NCBI GenBank assembly: GCA_934401755.1
Contig: CAKRSU010000014.1
Span: 1 to 48,819 of the forward strand
Source: an uncultured Oxalobacter sp.
GTDB taxonomy: Bacteria; Pseudomonadota; Gammaproteobacteria; Burkholderiales; Burkholderiaceae_D
Length of the DNA stretch: 48,819 nt
Reading direction: 5' to 3'
Made by a program: the position numbers and the translations under genes. The notes below the pieces were generated by a model that was given only the letters and a program-made list of their open reading frames with translations, did no database searches and was not told the origin of the DNA. This document shows, piece after piece, positions 31,774 through 41,301 of this stretch. How positions within the stretch are numbered: position 1 is the first letter of the stretch; the number at the start of each line of letters is the position of its first letter.

Positions 31774-33573
31774 ATGGTCAAGCGCTTTTCCTCAAGTTTT
31801 TATACTCTCATCATTACCGCCTTGCTGATTCTACCGACACTGACGGCATTTGCTCAAGAATACATCCAAAATGACGACATTACCGTTGTCTTAGAAAAAA
31901 ATGGAGATATCCAAGTCATCGAAAAAATAACGGTTAATATCAAACACAATCGTATTAAACAGGGCATTTCACAAACACTTCCTATTCGAACGGGAATTCA
32001 TGAAGACTATATTCAAAAAAACACGTTCGAGATTCAATCCGTTCAATTAGACGGAATCTCTATTCCTTATACTTATAAAGAGCATTACTTTAACGCTGAT
32101 CTCATGATCGGAGATTCCACTGCAATAGCGCCACTTGGGAAACACACGTATACCATCACTTATCGGGGACAAGGATTTGTTCACTATGGGGAAAATCATG
32201 ACAGCATTCAATTTAATGCAATCTCTCCTCAAAATATATTCCCTATTGAAAAATGTTCTTTTAAATTAATCTTACCGAATGATGCGACACCGTTATCTGT
32301 CACTGTTTGGACAAAAGAAAGTAAAGATGAAACGAATTACAAACTAACAGGTCCTGCCAGCCTTCAAACCCTAAAAACGCTTCCCCCTCAAACAGCTTTC
32401 ACAATCGCGATTAATTTTCCGAAAGGACTCGTAGATTCCCCCCAACAAACCATAACAGATTGGTTAAACCATCATCGTACAATCGCCTTATTAGGTCTTT
32501 TAAGTAGTCTTTGCCTCTATTTTTTAGGATGTTGGTATTTTCTCTATCGAAAACCCCAACAACCAATACGACCTTGCGACACGCCACCTGAAAATCTAAC
32601 GCCAGGCTTAGTAGCCTGGATGCAAAAGAAACAATTCACTGCGACTATGCTGCAAGCTGATCTCCTTTGGCTATCCATTAACGGCTATATGACAATCAAT
32701 TTAAGGGATTCTAACTGTCTAAGTTTCACGCAACAATCTCATAAAAAACCACCCATTTCATGGATAGCCCGTATAGGCGCTTGTCTTTGCCACCAATTCT
32801 ACAAAACCGATCCTGCACTCTTAATAGGAAAAGATGGACGTCATCCCTCTTCATCCCTTGTTAATGCATGGCACGTCACTAAAAATTATTATAAACAAAC
32901 TGTTACTGCTCTAACTTATACTTCATTACTTCCTGGACTTATCGGAATTGGTCTGGGTATCTATGGTCTTTATTGGTTACTGGGATACATTTATCATCCC
33001 GGTCTTACCAATCATTCAACTCCTTTTAACATAATTGCTTTACCAAGCTTTTTCTTTGGAATATCTATTTGGATCGCTTGTCGCTGTTTAGTCGGAAAAA
33101 TCATCAAAAAAATCGTTTTTTCCATCGTCGCTCTTCTAAGCTTTATTGTTGGCGCCCTTTTACTCAATTTTGATGGTCTATTTATTACCGTCATATTCAG
33201 TATTGGATTAATTTCTACATTATTTATTGCTCGATTTTCAACCCAATTAACGGATGAAGGTCAAAAAATAGCTCACCAAATTGAAGGATTAAAAGCCTAT
33301 ATGATGCAAGATAGATTAGTCCCCGCTCAGGATACGCTTGAGCAATTTGAAAAACTATTACCCTATGCGGTTGCATTGGGCTGCCAGGATTTTTGGCGTC
33401 AACGCTTTTTGCCGATATTACAAAAAACAAATATTCTTCCCCAATGGATCACGCTGCCAGAACCTTCATTAATCCCTTCAACGACTCAAATTTACGACAA
33501 ACTATTTGAAACTTTCCACCCACATCATGAAGGATTAAAAACCATCCAAACGATCATTAATAATAAATCCTAA
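31774..33573 (+). CDS. DUF2207 membrane protein, copy 1
   Basis: About 599 residues. A signal peptide (MVKRFSSSFYTLIITALLILPTLTAFA) is followed by an extracytoplasmic beta-rich DUF2207 domain to about 210 (VLEKNGDIQVIEKITV, YRGQGFVHYGENHDSIQFN). A transmembrane segment (LLSSLCLYFLGCWYFLY) comes next, then a cytoplasmic part (TPGLVAWMQKKQFTATMLQADLLWL) and at least three more membrane segments (about 380-480). AGGAGG immediately precedes two adjacent ATGs (31771, 31774). DUF2207 proteins are of unknown role and often occur near lemA. A paralog lies at 34272. Confidence 0.85.
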   Translation: MVKRFSSSFYTLIITALLILPTLTAFAQEYIQNDDITVVLEKNGDIQVIEKITVNIKHNRIKQGISQTLPIRTGIHEDYIQKNTFEIQSVQLDGISIPYTYKEHYFNADLMIGDSTAIAPLGKHTYTITYRGQGFVHYGENHDSIQFNAISPQNIFPIEKCSFKLILPNDATPLSVTVWTKESKDETNYKLTGPASLQTLKTLPPQTAFTIAINFPKGLVDSPQQTITDWLNHHRTIALLGLLSSLCLYFLGCWYFLYRKPQQPIRPCDTPPENLTPGLVAWMQKKQFTATMLQADLLWLSINGYMTINLRDSNCLSFTQQSHKKPPISWIARIGACLCHQFYKTDPALLIGKDGRHPSSSLVNAWHVTKNYYKQTVTALTYTSLLPGLIGIGLGIYGLYWLLGYIYHPGLTNHSTPFNIIALPSFFFGISIWIACRCLVGKIIKKIVFSIVALLSFIVGALLLNFDGLFITVIFSIGLISTLFIARFSTQLTDEGQKIAHQIEGLKAYMMQDRLVPAQDTLEQFEKLLPYAVALGCQDFWRQRFLPILQKTNILPQWITLPEPSLIPSTTQIYDKLFETFHPHHEGLKTIQTIINNKS

Positions 33574-33768
33574 AAACATAGCAATAAATCACTTTTACCT
33601 CAAATAAATAAATGACCACATAATGAAATAATAGGGATTTATATTATTCAAATAAATTTAAGTTATCGTAAAATAAAAATGAATCATATTTCTCATTTAT
33701 GCCGCTCTTTTTTGATAATCTGACAATTAATCAATTATCCGCACTCAGGCATTTCTAGGAGAAATAGA

Positions 33769-34245
33769 ATGAAGCGGTTTTACTCGAAATTACTCTCTTT
33801 TTTTGTGATTTGCCTTCTTATTGTTGGTTGTTCTAAAAAAGAAGTTGAAAAACCAGAATCTATCGTACAGCAATATCTCAACGCACTATCAGTGGGTGAT
33901 TTGAACACCGCGGCCAAACTGGTGAATATTCCTCAAGAAATGGAAAATTCTCCCTACTATCAAAGTCAAATTTTTACCGAAATTAACAAAGATAAAGTTG
34001 ACATAGACGAAAAGGGGAGCATTCAAAATATCACCATTAATGACGTTATGACACTTTTTACTAACGGAAACGTTACCAATGGACAGCCCGAATTTATCAA
34101 ACGAGATCATGCTGATAAAGGAACCATTGCGATCGTCAAAGCCATGATCACTTTTAAAGATGGCTCTTATCACGAAGTCATTTATCCGCTTAAGCATACT
34201 GGGGATGCCTATCGGATTATATTTTCTGATATTCCTATACGCTAA
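33769..34245 (+). CDS. Small lipoprotein (NTF2/DUF4878-like)
   Basis: 158 residues. The signal peptide ends in the lipobox LLIVGC, followed by a Lys/Glu tether (SKKEVEKPESI). The mature fold begins VQQYLNALSVGDLNTAAKLV, the helical start seen in NTF2-like/DUF4878 lipoproteins, and ends in beta strands (IAIVKAMITFKDGSYHEVIYPLK). AGGAG precedes the ATG. It sits 27 bases before the second DUF2207 gene and is probably expressed with it. Confidence 0.75.
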   Translation: MKRFYSKLLSFFVICLLIVGCSKKEVEKPESIVQQYLNALSVGDLNTAAKLVNIPQEMENSPYYQSQIFTEINKDKVDIDEKGSIQNITINDVMTLFTNGNVTNGQPEFIKRDHADKGTIAIVKAMITFKDGSYHEVIYPLKHTGDAYRIIFSDIPIR

Positions 34246-34271
34246 CACCATTACATAGAAAGGTGGCGAAT

Positions 34272-36209
34272 ATGAAATTGATTAAACGACTATTTCCTTT
34301 AATCGTCTACCATTTAGTTCATTTCATATGGATGACATTCATCTTAATCGGAATCATCATCCCCACTCAAGCATCGAATCGTATTTTAAATTATGATGTG
34401 TCTGCCGTACTGGATAGTAATGCCTCTTTACTGGTAACCGAAAACATTACCGTTCATATTAAGCACGATACTCCCAAACAAGGCATCACACGCACTTATT
34501 CCATTCGTAAAGCCATTGATCAAAAATGGATTCAAAAAATGACCTTAGACATCCAATCTATAACGCTAGATGGGAAACCGGTCCCCTATCTCTTGCAAGA
34601 AGGCTATTACATGGATGAATTAACGATCGGTAACGATAAAACCCCGCTATCTGAGGGGAATCATACCTATATCATTAGGTATCGTACTCAAGGACATGTC
34701 CGTTATTTTGACAACCATGATGAAATTCAATTGAATCTTATCAATGCTGACAATGATTTTCCGATCGATAAAACCTCATTTTCAATCGTTTTACCTAATG
34801 GACAAAAACCATTAACGGCAACTGCCATTACAAACACCCACTCACAAAAGATTCATCCCCCTATAAAAAATAATCCTCTATTTGAAACAACTGAAACACT
34901 TCCAACACAAACGAATATGCTCCTTTCAGTTACCTTTCCTAAAGGATTAGTTAACGAAGCACCAACCTCTTTTAGTGGTTGGTTAAACCACCATCGAACC
35001 CTTGTTTTACTCGGATTACCGGCAAGTCTTTGCCTTTATCTCATGGGATGTTGGTACTTTATTTACAGAAAACCTCAAAAAAACATTACCCCCATCAGTT
35101 CCCCACCAGAAAATGTCACACCAGGCTTGGTTGCTTGGATGAAAAATCGAATGTTTACCCCTACGATGCTTCAAGCCGATCTCATTTGGATAGCCATTCA
35201 TGGGTTTGCAAAAATAGATATCTCAGATTTCCATAATATCAGGTGCATTCAAATACCCGCTTTAACAACAAACACCCATTGGGTTACGCGAGCATGCCGT
35301 TCTTTTTACAAACGCTTTTATGACACTGATAATGTTATTTTATTCGGAAAAGATGGAAGTCATCCAGCTCGTTCTATGACACACGCGTGGGATATTGTTT
35401 ATCGATGGTATCGAAATCTCGTCCCTAGTTTGATCCAAAAATCCTATCTTCCGGGTATCATCGGTATTGGGATATGGGGACTTGCATTTTACTGCTTATT
35501 GGACTTTATCTATCATCCCGGCTTCATTCATGGTATGGGCGCAGCGGATACGATTTTGTTACCGGGATTCTTTTTAGGATTTTCTGCATGGATGATTGCC
35601 ATAGCCATTCATCGTCGAATTAACACAACATATCGCCATTTCTGGTATAGCATTGCAAAACCATTTTGCCATTTAATGCTTGCTATTTTGGCTTTTTTAT
35701 CAGCGGCTTATTTACTTGATTTTGATTGGTTATTTTTAACGGCATTTTTTATCATTGGCCTACTTCCTATTCTATTTTTTAGACACTTTTTGATCCAATT
35801 CACCCCACAAGGAGAACGTATTGCCGATGCTATTAAAGCACTTGAAATGTACATAACAATGCCAGAAGCAAAACGATATACAACGGATTCCTCCCTGGAA
35901 ACGATTGAAAAATATGAAGAATTACTGCCTTATGCGATCGCAATCGGAAAAGCTGAAATATGGCAAAAGCGTTTCGAATCCCTATTAAAAAAGACAAATT
36001 ACCACCCTACTTGGATCATCCAATCCGATAGCACGAAAACTCATCATGATAATTACGATACGATATTGCATGACTTCATTGCTAATTCTTCGGTGACTCA
36101 TGCCATTCGTGCTGCAATGGCAGAAAGTGAAACGATACGGAACAAATTAGCGCGCGGTGAAATTGATGCCAATAATGTCAAAGCACGCCGTATACGGGGT
36201 GGATGGTAA
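34272..36209 (+). CDS. DUF2207 membrane protein, copy 2
   Basis: About 645 residues and a clear paralog of the 31774 gene. Shared blocks include GWLNHHRT/DWLNHHRT, SLCLY..GCWYF.YRKPQ and PPEN.TPGLVAWM. The order is the same: signal or anchor segment, extracytoplasmic beta domain, membrane segment, cytoplasmic part and more membrane segments. The C-terminal tail (ESETIRNKLARGEIDANNVKARR) is longer and charged. I chose the ATG at 34272, with AGGTGG 5 bases upstream, over a GTG at 34263. Its stop is one base from the convergent btuF stop. Function unknown. Confidence 0.85.
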   Translation: MKLIKRLFPLIVYHLVHFIWMTFILIGIIIPTQASNRILNYDVSAVLDSNASLLVTENITVHIKHDTPKQGITRTYSIRKAIDQKWIQKMTLDIQSITLDGKPVPYLLQEGYYMDELTIGNDKTPLSEGNHTYIIRYRTQGHVRYFDNHDEIQLNLINADNDFPIDKTSFSIVLPNGQKPLTATAITNTHSQKIHPPIKNNPLFETTETLPTQTNMLLSVTFPKGLVNEAPTSFSGWLNHHRTLVLLGLPASLCLYLMGCWYFIYRKPQKNITPISSPPENVTPGLVAWMKNRMFTPTMLQADLIWIAIHGFAKIDISDFHNIRCIQIPALTTNTHWVTRACRSFYKRFYDTDNVILFGKDGSHPARSMTHAWDIVYRWYRNLVPSLIQKSYLPGIIGIGIWGLAFYCLLDFIYHPGFIHGMGAADTILLPGFFLGFSAWMIAIAIHRRINTTYRHFWYSIAKPFCHLMLAILAFLSAAYLLDFDWLFLTAFFIIGLLPILFFRHFLIQFTPQGERIADAIKALEMYITMPEAKRYTTDSSLETIEKYEELLPYAIAIGKAEIWQKRFESLLKKTNYHPTWIIQSDSTKTHHDNYDTILHDFIANSSVTHAIRAAMAESETIRNKLARGEIDANNVKARRIRGGW

Positions 36210-36210
36210 T

Positions 36211-37182
36211 TTAAATACCTTTTTGATCTTTCATGGTTATCTGGCGCTTGCGAGCATCATCGATTTGTTCGCAAAGTAATTGAATCCCTTTTAGCATACG
36301 AGGACCAGGACGACTGATTAAATCAGGATTTAAAAAATAAAGACTTTGTGTTCTCACTGCTTTTAACATAGGAAAATGATGCCAATGCCTTAATCCATGA
36401 TGATCATTGGCATCAACGGTACTAATAATTGCATCAGGATCTCGTCCTAAAACGACTTCATCATCTACAGCTAACGCAGAAACATTGACATCATCTAAAA
36501 CATTTTTGCCCCCACAAAGCGATATCGCATCATTAATAATTTGCTTTTTGCCAATCGTGTAAAGCGGTTGATCATAAATTTGATAAAAAACTTGGATTTT
36601 CTGCTGGCTCGTATATTGGCCTCGAAACATTGCAATATGATCCCGCCAATCACTAGCAAGTTGCTCCCCTTCTGCTTGATGTCCCGTTAAACGAGCAAGA
36701 TTCACCATATCAATCGGAATATCGACCAATTTTCTTGGATTAGAACGATAAATAGGAATCCCCGTACGTTCCAATAATTCAATCTGACGCAAAGCACTAC
36801 CATTTGGCCATAACACAATCAAATCAGGCTTTAAACTGATAATTTTTTCAATATCCAATTGATAGGTATCTCCAACCGTAGGTAACTTTGTTGCTGCCGG
36901 TGGATAATCCGTATATGAGGCTGTTGCAATAACTTGATCTCCTGCACCTATTGCAAAAATTAATTCGACCGCATGAGGAGATAAGGCAATAACCCGTTTA
37001 GCTGGCGCATTTAAAATAATGCGCTTTCCTTCACCATCAACAACACGAATAGCCCCTATAGGTTTCGCATCTTTATGATTCCAATCGGGAGTACAAGCCG
37101 AAACAATAAAAACCAATAAACTCGTCAACAATATCCTGCTGATTGGTTTTCCGTTTCTTGGCTGTTTTTTGGGCATCGACAT
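36211..37182 (-). CDS. btuF: Vitamin B12 ABC transporter, substrate-binding protein
   Basis: Periplasmic cobalamin-binding component that feeds BtuCD. The signal segment ends in a lipobox (FIVSAC), so it is probably a lipoprotein here, unlike soluble E. coli BtuF. Family marks are RVIALSPHAVELIFAIGAGDQVIATASYTDYPPAA in consecutive pieces, LKPDLIVLW and SRPGPRMLKGI. The 323 residues fit. The ATG at 37182 follows the btuD stop closely; a TTG at 37197 would overlap btuD. It is last in the btuB-C-D-F unit. Confidence 0.9.
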   Translation of the reverse strand: MSMPKKQPRNGKPISRILLTSLLVFIVSACTPDWNHKDAKPIGAIRVVDGEGKRIILNAPAKRVIALSPHAVELIFAIGAGDQVIATASYTDYPPAATKLPTVGDTYQLDIEKIISLKPDLIVLWPNGSALRQIELLERTGIPIYRSNPRKLVDIPIDMVNLARLTGHQAEGEQLASDWRDHIAMFRGQYTSQQKIQVFYQIYDQPLYTIGKKQIINDAISLCGGKNVLDDVNVSALAVDDEVVLGRDPDAIISTVDANDHHGLRHWHHFPMLKAVRTQSLYFLNPDLISRPGPRMLKGIQLLCEQIDDARKRQITMKDQKGI

Positions 37183-37183
37183 T

Positions 37184-37963
37184 TCAACCCGCAACAAATA
37201 TTTTATCGCCGTGAGAAGTCACCGCTCGAATAGGACAATGCAAACACTGAGACAATTTTTCTTCAGTCATAACCTGCGCTCTTTCTCCAGCTTCCCAACG
37301 ACCGTCTCCCAGCAAAAGCAATACATGAGTCGCCGCTAATCGTGCCATATTAATATCATGCATAATCATCATCACTGCACGCTGTTGATCAGCCACAAAA
37401 CCTTGAATAAACTGCATTAATGCTAAACGATGAGGTAAATCCAAAGCAGCATCGGGTTCATCCATTAAAATGAGGGGTGCATCCTGAGCAATAATGGACG
37501 CAATAGATGTTCTTTGCCGCTCTCCCCCCGATAAAGTTCGAATATCCCGACTCGCAAGATGCAATAAATCCATCTGCCGCAATGCCTGCTCAGCAATCAC
37601 AAAATCAGCCTCGTTTTCCCATAATCCACCATGATACGGATACCGGCTAGAAAGTACGGTTTCAAATACTGTCCAACCAAATGTATCCGATAATCGTTGC
37701 GGCAACCAAGCTCTCTGACGAGCAAGTTGAGTTAAAGAAATCGTATGAAGATCTCGACCATCCAACAAAACGGTTCCTTGCGTTGTAATACCGTCTAATT
37801 GCAGATTACGAAATCCGGCTAATGCCCGCATCATTGTAGATTTTCCGGTTCCATTGGCACCATAAACAAACCAACTTTGCCCGGGCTGAATCATCATCGA
37901 TAATTCTGTAATAAGTACTTTTTCCCGTGTACGAATCGTTAAATCCTGAACTGTTAACATCAA
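37184..37963 (-). CDS. btuD: Vitamin B12 ABC transporter, ATP-binding protein
   Basis: Cytoplasmic ATPase that powers cobalamin import with BtuC. Walker A GANGTGKSTMM, the signature LSGGERQRTSIA, Walker B LILMDEPDAALD and the switch His in MIMHDINMA are intact. The 259 residues match the FecE/BtuD group. Its start overlaps the btuC stop by 4 bases, which implies coupled translation. Confidence 0.93.
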   Translation of the reverse strand: MMLTVQDLTIRTREKVLITELSMMIQPGQSWFVYGANGTGKSTMMRALAGFRNLQLDGITTQGTVLLDGRDLHTISLTQLARQRAWLPQRLSDTFGWTVFETVLSSRYPYHGGLWENEADFVIAEQALRQMDLLHLASRDIRTLSGGERQRTSIASIIAQDAPLILMDEPDAALDLPHRLALMQFIQGFVADQQRAVMMIMHDINMARLAATHVLLLLGDGRWEAGERAQVMTEEKLSQCLHCPIRAVTSHGDKIFVAG

Positions 37964-38994
37964 AGTCCCTTTCTTAATTGAAACAGAAAAATAGGGACTC
38001 CGATAATTGCTGTTACAGCACCAACAGGTAACTGAATGGGAGAAACAATACTACGAGCAATCATATCGGCAATCACTAAAAATAATCCCCCCGTTAGCAT
38101 AGAAGCAGGAATCAACCAACGATGATCCGGTCCCCAAAAACGACGACAAATATGGGGAATAGTCATGCCGACAAAACTCACGCATCCAGCTTCTGCAACA
38201 ACGATTGCCGTTAAAATAGCAGACAACATAAATAATGTTCGTTGAAGAGAAGCAATAGGAACGCCCATCGCTGCGGCCATATCTGGTTGACGTGACATTA
38301 AATTAATCGCATTTGATTTTCGCCAACTCCATCCTAAAACCATCATAAGTACTAGGAGTTGCATCAATGAAAAAGGGGTTCCAGAGAGATCGCCAACTAA
38401 CCAAAAAACCATCCCACGCAAATTATTCGCAGGCGCCAATGTCAACATCATTGTCACCATTGCTCCGCAACCAAAAGCAAGCATCACGCCTGTTAAGAGT
38501 ATTCGATTGGTTCCTCGTAAACTACCGAAACTACGTTTTACCAACAAATATAAGAAAACACTCACGCACCCTGCCCCAATAAGAGCGGCGCTATTTGTTG
38601 CAAAACAAGCAGAAGAAAAGAAAAGGGCAACAATGGCACCAACAGATGCACCCCCTGATACGCCTAAAATATAAGGATCCGCTAATGGATTACGTAATAA
38701 TGCTTGCATTAAGCAGCCTGCTAATGCTAGGGATGCTCCCGTTAGAAACGCCGCACCATTACGTTCTAATCGCATCGCCACAATCACGCTGTCTATTGCT
38801 GTCGCTTGACCATAAATTCGTGCGACGATCCCCTGCCAAATGCCTTCAATGCCAATTGCAGTTGATCCAATCCCGCAACAGAAAAACGTACCAACGACCG
38901 TCAAACAAAACAGGATAATAAGATATCCGGCTTTCCGCTTTTTTTGTACCGCATACAACGCATTAGAAAGCCGGATGTTTGAATCTGGCACCAT
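37960..38994 (-). CDS. btuC: Vitamin B12 ABC transporter, permease
   Basis: FecCD-family permease with about ten membrane helices. Typical blocks are GASLALAGCLMQALLRNPLADPYILGVSGGASVGA in pieces, RLWLVGDL-like FWLVGDLSG, GCVSFVGMTIPHICR and PVGAVTAIIGVPIF. I chose the ATG at 38994, with an AGGA 7 bases upstream, giving 344 residues; the frame extends to a TTG at 39018. It lies 81 bases after btuB and overlaps btuD by 4 bases. Confidence 0.93.
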   Translation of the reverse strand: MVPDSNIRLSNALYAVQKKRKAGYLIILFCLTVVGTFFCCGIGSTAIGIEGIWQGIVARIYGQATAIDSVIVAMRLERNGAAFLTGASLALAGCLMQALLRNPLADPYILGVSGGASVGAIVALFFSSACFATNSAALIGAGCVSVFLYLLVKRSFGSLRGTNRILLTGVMLAFGCGAMVTMMLTLAPANNLRGMVFWLVGDLSGTPFSLMQLLVLMMVLGWSWRKSNAINLMSRQPDMAAAMGVPIASLQRTLFMLSAILTAIVVAEAGCVSFVGMTIPHICRRFWGPDHRWLIPASMLTGGLFLVIADMIARSIVSPIQLPVGAVTAIIGVPIFLFQLRKGL

Positions 38995-39075
38995 GAAAAA
39001 GTCCTGTCGATTAATCAATAACCGTCATTCTACTGCTTCATGAATGCCATGAGGATAAGAAATTATCCTTGAAGA

Positions 39076-40962
39076 TTACATCTTGACATTTATCCCCACA
39101 TAAGCTGCGGCACCAGTCTGATTGTAACCATAAACAGTTTCATAATCTTTATTGAACAGATTTTCAACACGCCCATAAATAGAAAGATGTTTATTAATCT
39201 CGTAGCGACCATCTAGATTAACAAGAACATAAGAACCAAGTTCTTCTCCTCCATAATCTTTACGACGGCCAGAATACTGAGCATTTAGATCACCATAGAA
39301 CTTACCCCAAGTTTTACCAACCTCAATAGATGCAGTTTGTTTAGCACGACGCAACAAACGTTCATCGGTATCACGATTTTTAGGATTCTGCCATATTACA
39401 TTTCCCTTTAAATCAAATCCTAAGAATTTAGTTGATCCAGTTAATTCAACACCATAGTTTTTTGCTCGACCAACATTGTAATAAGACCCTTTCATAGGAT
39501 CACTACCATCAGATTTCCAATCGACCAAATCACGAGTACGCCATTCAAATACCGTAGCACGAAATGCTGTATCACCTGATGCATATTGCATACCTAATTC
39601 AGCAGCCGTTGATTTTTCAGATTCCAATCCTCCATTTTTATTAGCTATTTGGTACATTGTTGGCGCCTGGAATGAATTGGATATACTTGCTAATGCTTTC
39701 CATTCATCAGTAATATCATAAGAATACCCAAGATATCCTGTTAAATCTGATCCCGCATCTTCCACATGATCGTAACGAATGTTTGCCTGAATATGATGTG
39801 CTCCAATATCCCCCAATGTACCCACATAAATACTTTGTTTATTTCGACTATAACTATCTATCGAATATGATGATGTTGTTGCTTTTTCATGAGCGTATTC
39901 CCCCCCTGCAGTCACTGTCCAGTTTTCATTTAAAGCAATCTGGTTATTCCACTGTAACTGATTCGTTTCGCCCTTATAATCGGATGTATCGGTTACATTG
40001 TAATGCAAATAACGACTATAATAATTTCCCCATGTATTACGTTTAATAACAGAACGGGATGCTGTGATTGTCGAGAGCCAATTAGACGTAAATCGATCTT
40101 TTATAAAAAGCGCTCCCATAATTTGCTGTTCTTTACCTCGACTATTTTCTTCAGGATCTTCAGAATAAGAATTATCATATTGATATTTATCATGCTGATA
40201 ATACAAACGGGCACCAATCTCATGATCTTTATTAATTTCTTGAGAAATGGCAGCAGTTACTCCTACATTGCGATTACCATCGGCATCACTATTTACGTTA
40301 CTGTCTTTACCTGGATCCATTGCTGAAAAACCATTGGTCTTTGAACGAGCAACTGAAAAGGCAAATTTTGTACCTAATTCTGTCTTACCTGATAAATTTG
40401 TTCCAAATTTAACTGTGTCATAACGGCCATACTCAACAAAAGCATTCGCTTGCAACGCATCTGTTCCTTGACGAGTAAAAACTTGAACAACGCCACCAAC
40501 AGCTCCAGAACCATAAATAGCAGATACATTTCCTTTTACAACTTCAATATGATCAATCTGATCTGGCATCAGATGTGCTAATGTTTCTACGGTTCCCGTT
40601 CCCGTTGGATCTTGGACAGGCACACCATCGATTAATAGAAGTACTTGACGAGATTCTGTCCCACGCAAGAACAATGAAGTTGCCGTACCAGAACTTCCAT
40701 TTCGAGCAAACTCAATACCAGCCTCACTTCTCAAAATAGAAGGTAAATCAGCAAGCTTTTTCTGCTGTATCGTTTCCTGAGAAATTAAAATCGTTCCTGG
40801 AATCGCATCCTTTTGAAGCTGTTCAACACGAGAAGCTGATACAACGACAGGACCTAATGTCTGTTCTTGAAGGGATTCATCTGCGGCTTGAGCTGATGAC
40901 ACAAAACAACCTGCTAATACCATTGTCAACAAAGCAGGTTTAAAGGTTTTCTTGAAATACAT
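39076..40962 (-). CDS. btuB: TonB-dependent vitamin B12 receptor
   Basis: Outer-membrane barrel importing cobalamin. A signal peptide (cut near SSAQA) is followed by a TonB-box-like PVVVSAS, the plug domain (FLRGTESRQVLLLIDGVPVQDPTG in pieces, YGSGAVGGVVQVFT) and a 22-strand barrel. The length of 628 residues fits BtuB. The C-terminus ends INVKM instead of the usual aromatic residue, a small oddity for a barrel. The start codon lies about 140 bases downstream of a cobalamin riboswitch, which makes B12 the most likely substrate, and btuCDF follow. Confidence 0.93.
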   Translation of the reverse strand: MYFKKTFKPALLTMVLAGCFVSSAQAADESLQEQTLGPVVVSASRVEQLQKDAIPGTILISQETIQQKKLADLPSILRSEAGIEFARNGSSGTATSLFLRGTESRQVLLLIDGVPVQDPTGTGTVETLAHLMPDQIDHIEVVKGNVSAIYGSGAVGGVVQVFTRQGTDALQANAFVEYGRYDTVKFGTNLSGKTELGTKFAFSVARSKTNGFSAMDPGKDSNVNSDADGNRNVGVTAAISQEINKDHEIGARLYYQHDKYQYDNSYSEDPEENSRGKEQQIMGALFIKDRFTSNWLSTITASRSVIKRNTWGNYYSRYLHYNVTDTSDYKGETNQLQWNNQIALNENWTVTAGGEYAHEKATTSSYSIDSYSRNKQSIYVGTLGDIGAHHIQANIRYDHVEDAGSDLTGYLGYSYDITDEWKALASISNSFQAPTMYQIANKNGGLESEKSTAAELGMQYASGDTAFRATVFEWRTRDLVDWKSDGSDPMKGSYYNVGRAKNYGVELTGSTKFLGFDLKGNVIWQNPKNRDTDERLLRRAKQTASIEVGKTWGKFYGDLNAQYSGRRKDYGGEELGSYVLVNLDGRYEINKHLSIYGRVENLFNKDYETVYGYNQTGAAAYVGINVKM

Positions 40963-40980
40963 ATTCTTTCACTAATCTTG

Positions 40981-41004
40981 ATAATCTGGCATCCCCGCCA
41001 GATT
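40981..41004 (-). promoter_or_regulatory. Leader hairpin between the riboswitch and btuB
   Basis: On the minus strand AAATCTGGC-gggga-tGCCAGATT forms a stem just before the weak ribosome-binding region (GTGAAAGA) of btuB. It has no T run, so it is more likely to affect ribosome access than to terminate. It could be part of the riboswitch expression platform. Confidence 0.4.
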
Positions 41005-41104
41005 TCAGTCGAAAAAAGCACTGGAACGGAAAAAAAGAAACAGCAATATCTACTTTTATACAAAAGTGATTTTCTTGCCTGCAGAAATTCCCCGTCCATA
41101 GTAC

Positions 41105-41295
41105 AACCTATTTTCTGGCCGGTATCCGGACTGCAGGTTCAGAACCATACTGAAGTTTCCGTCCGCCTTCCCATGCAAATGCACAGTGGCGTAGATGGAC
41201 GGTCTGTTCGAAGAACACCTGATTACCGTTGCGGGGGCAGTACACGTTTTGACAAAATTTTCACTTTGGCATTGTGTTTCCCGTTTAACAACACT
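41105..41295 (-). promoter_or_regulatory. Cobalamin (adenosylcobalamin-class) riboswitch
   Basis: On the minus strand the conserved core appears in order: AAACGGGAA, TGCCAAAGTGAAAA, CTGCCCCCGCAACGGTAA, then the B12 box GCCACTG followed by GGGAAGGC, and the closing AGTCCGGATACCGGCC. This is the standard layout of the btuB-type aptamer, which lowers expression when cobalamin is plentiful. The open frames seen over it on both strands are accidental. Confidence 0.93.
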
Positions 41296-41301
41296 TTCTG
41301 A

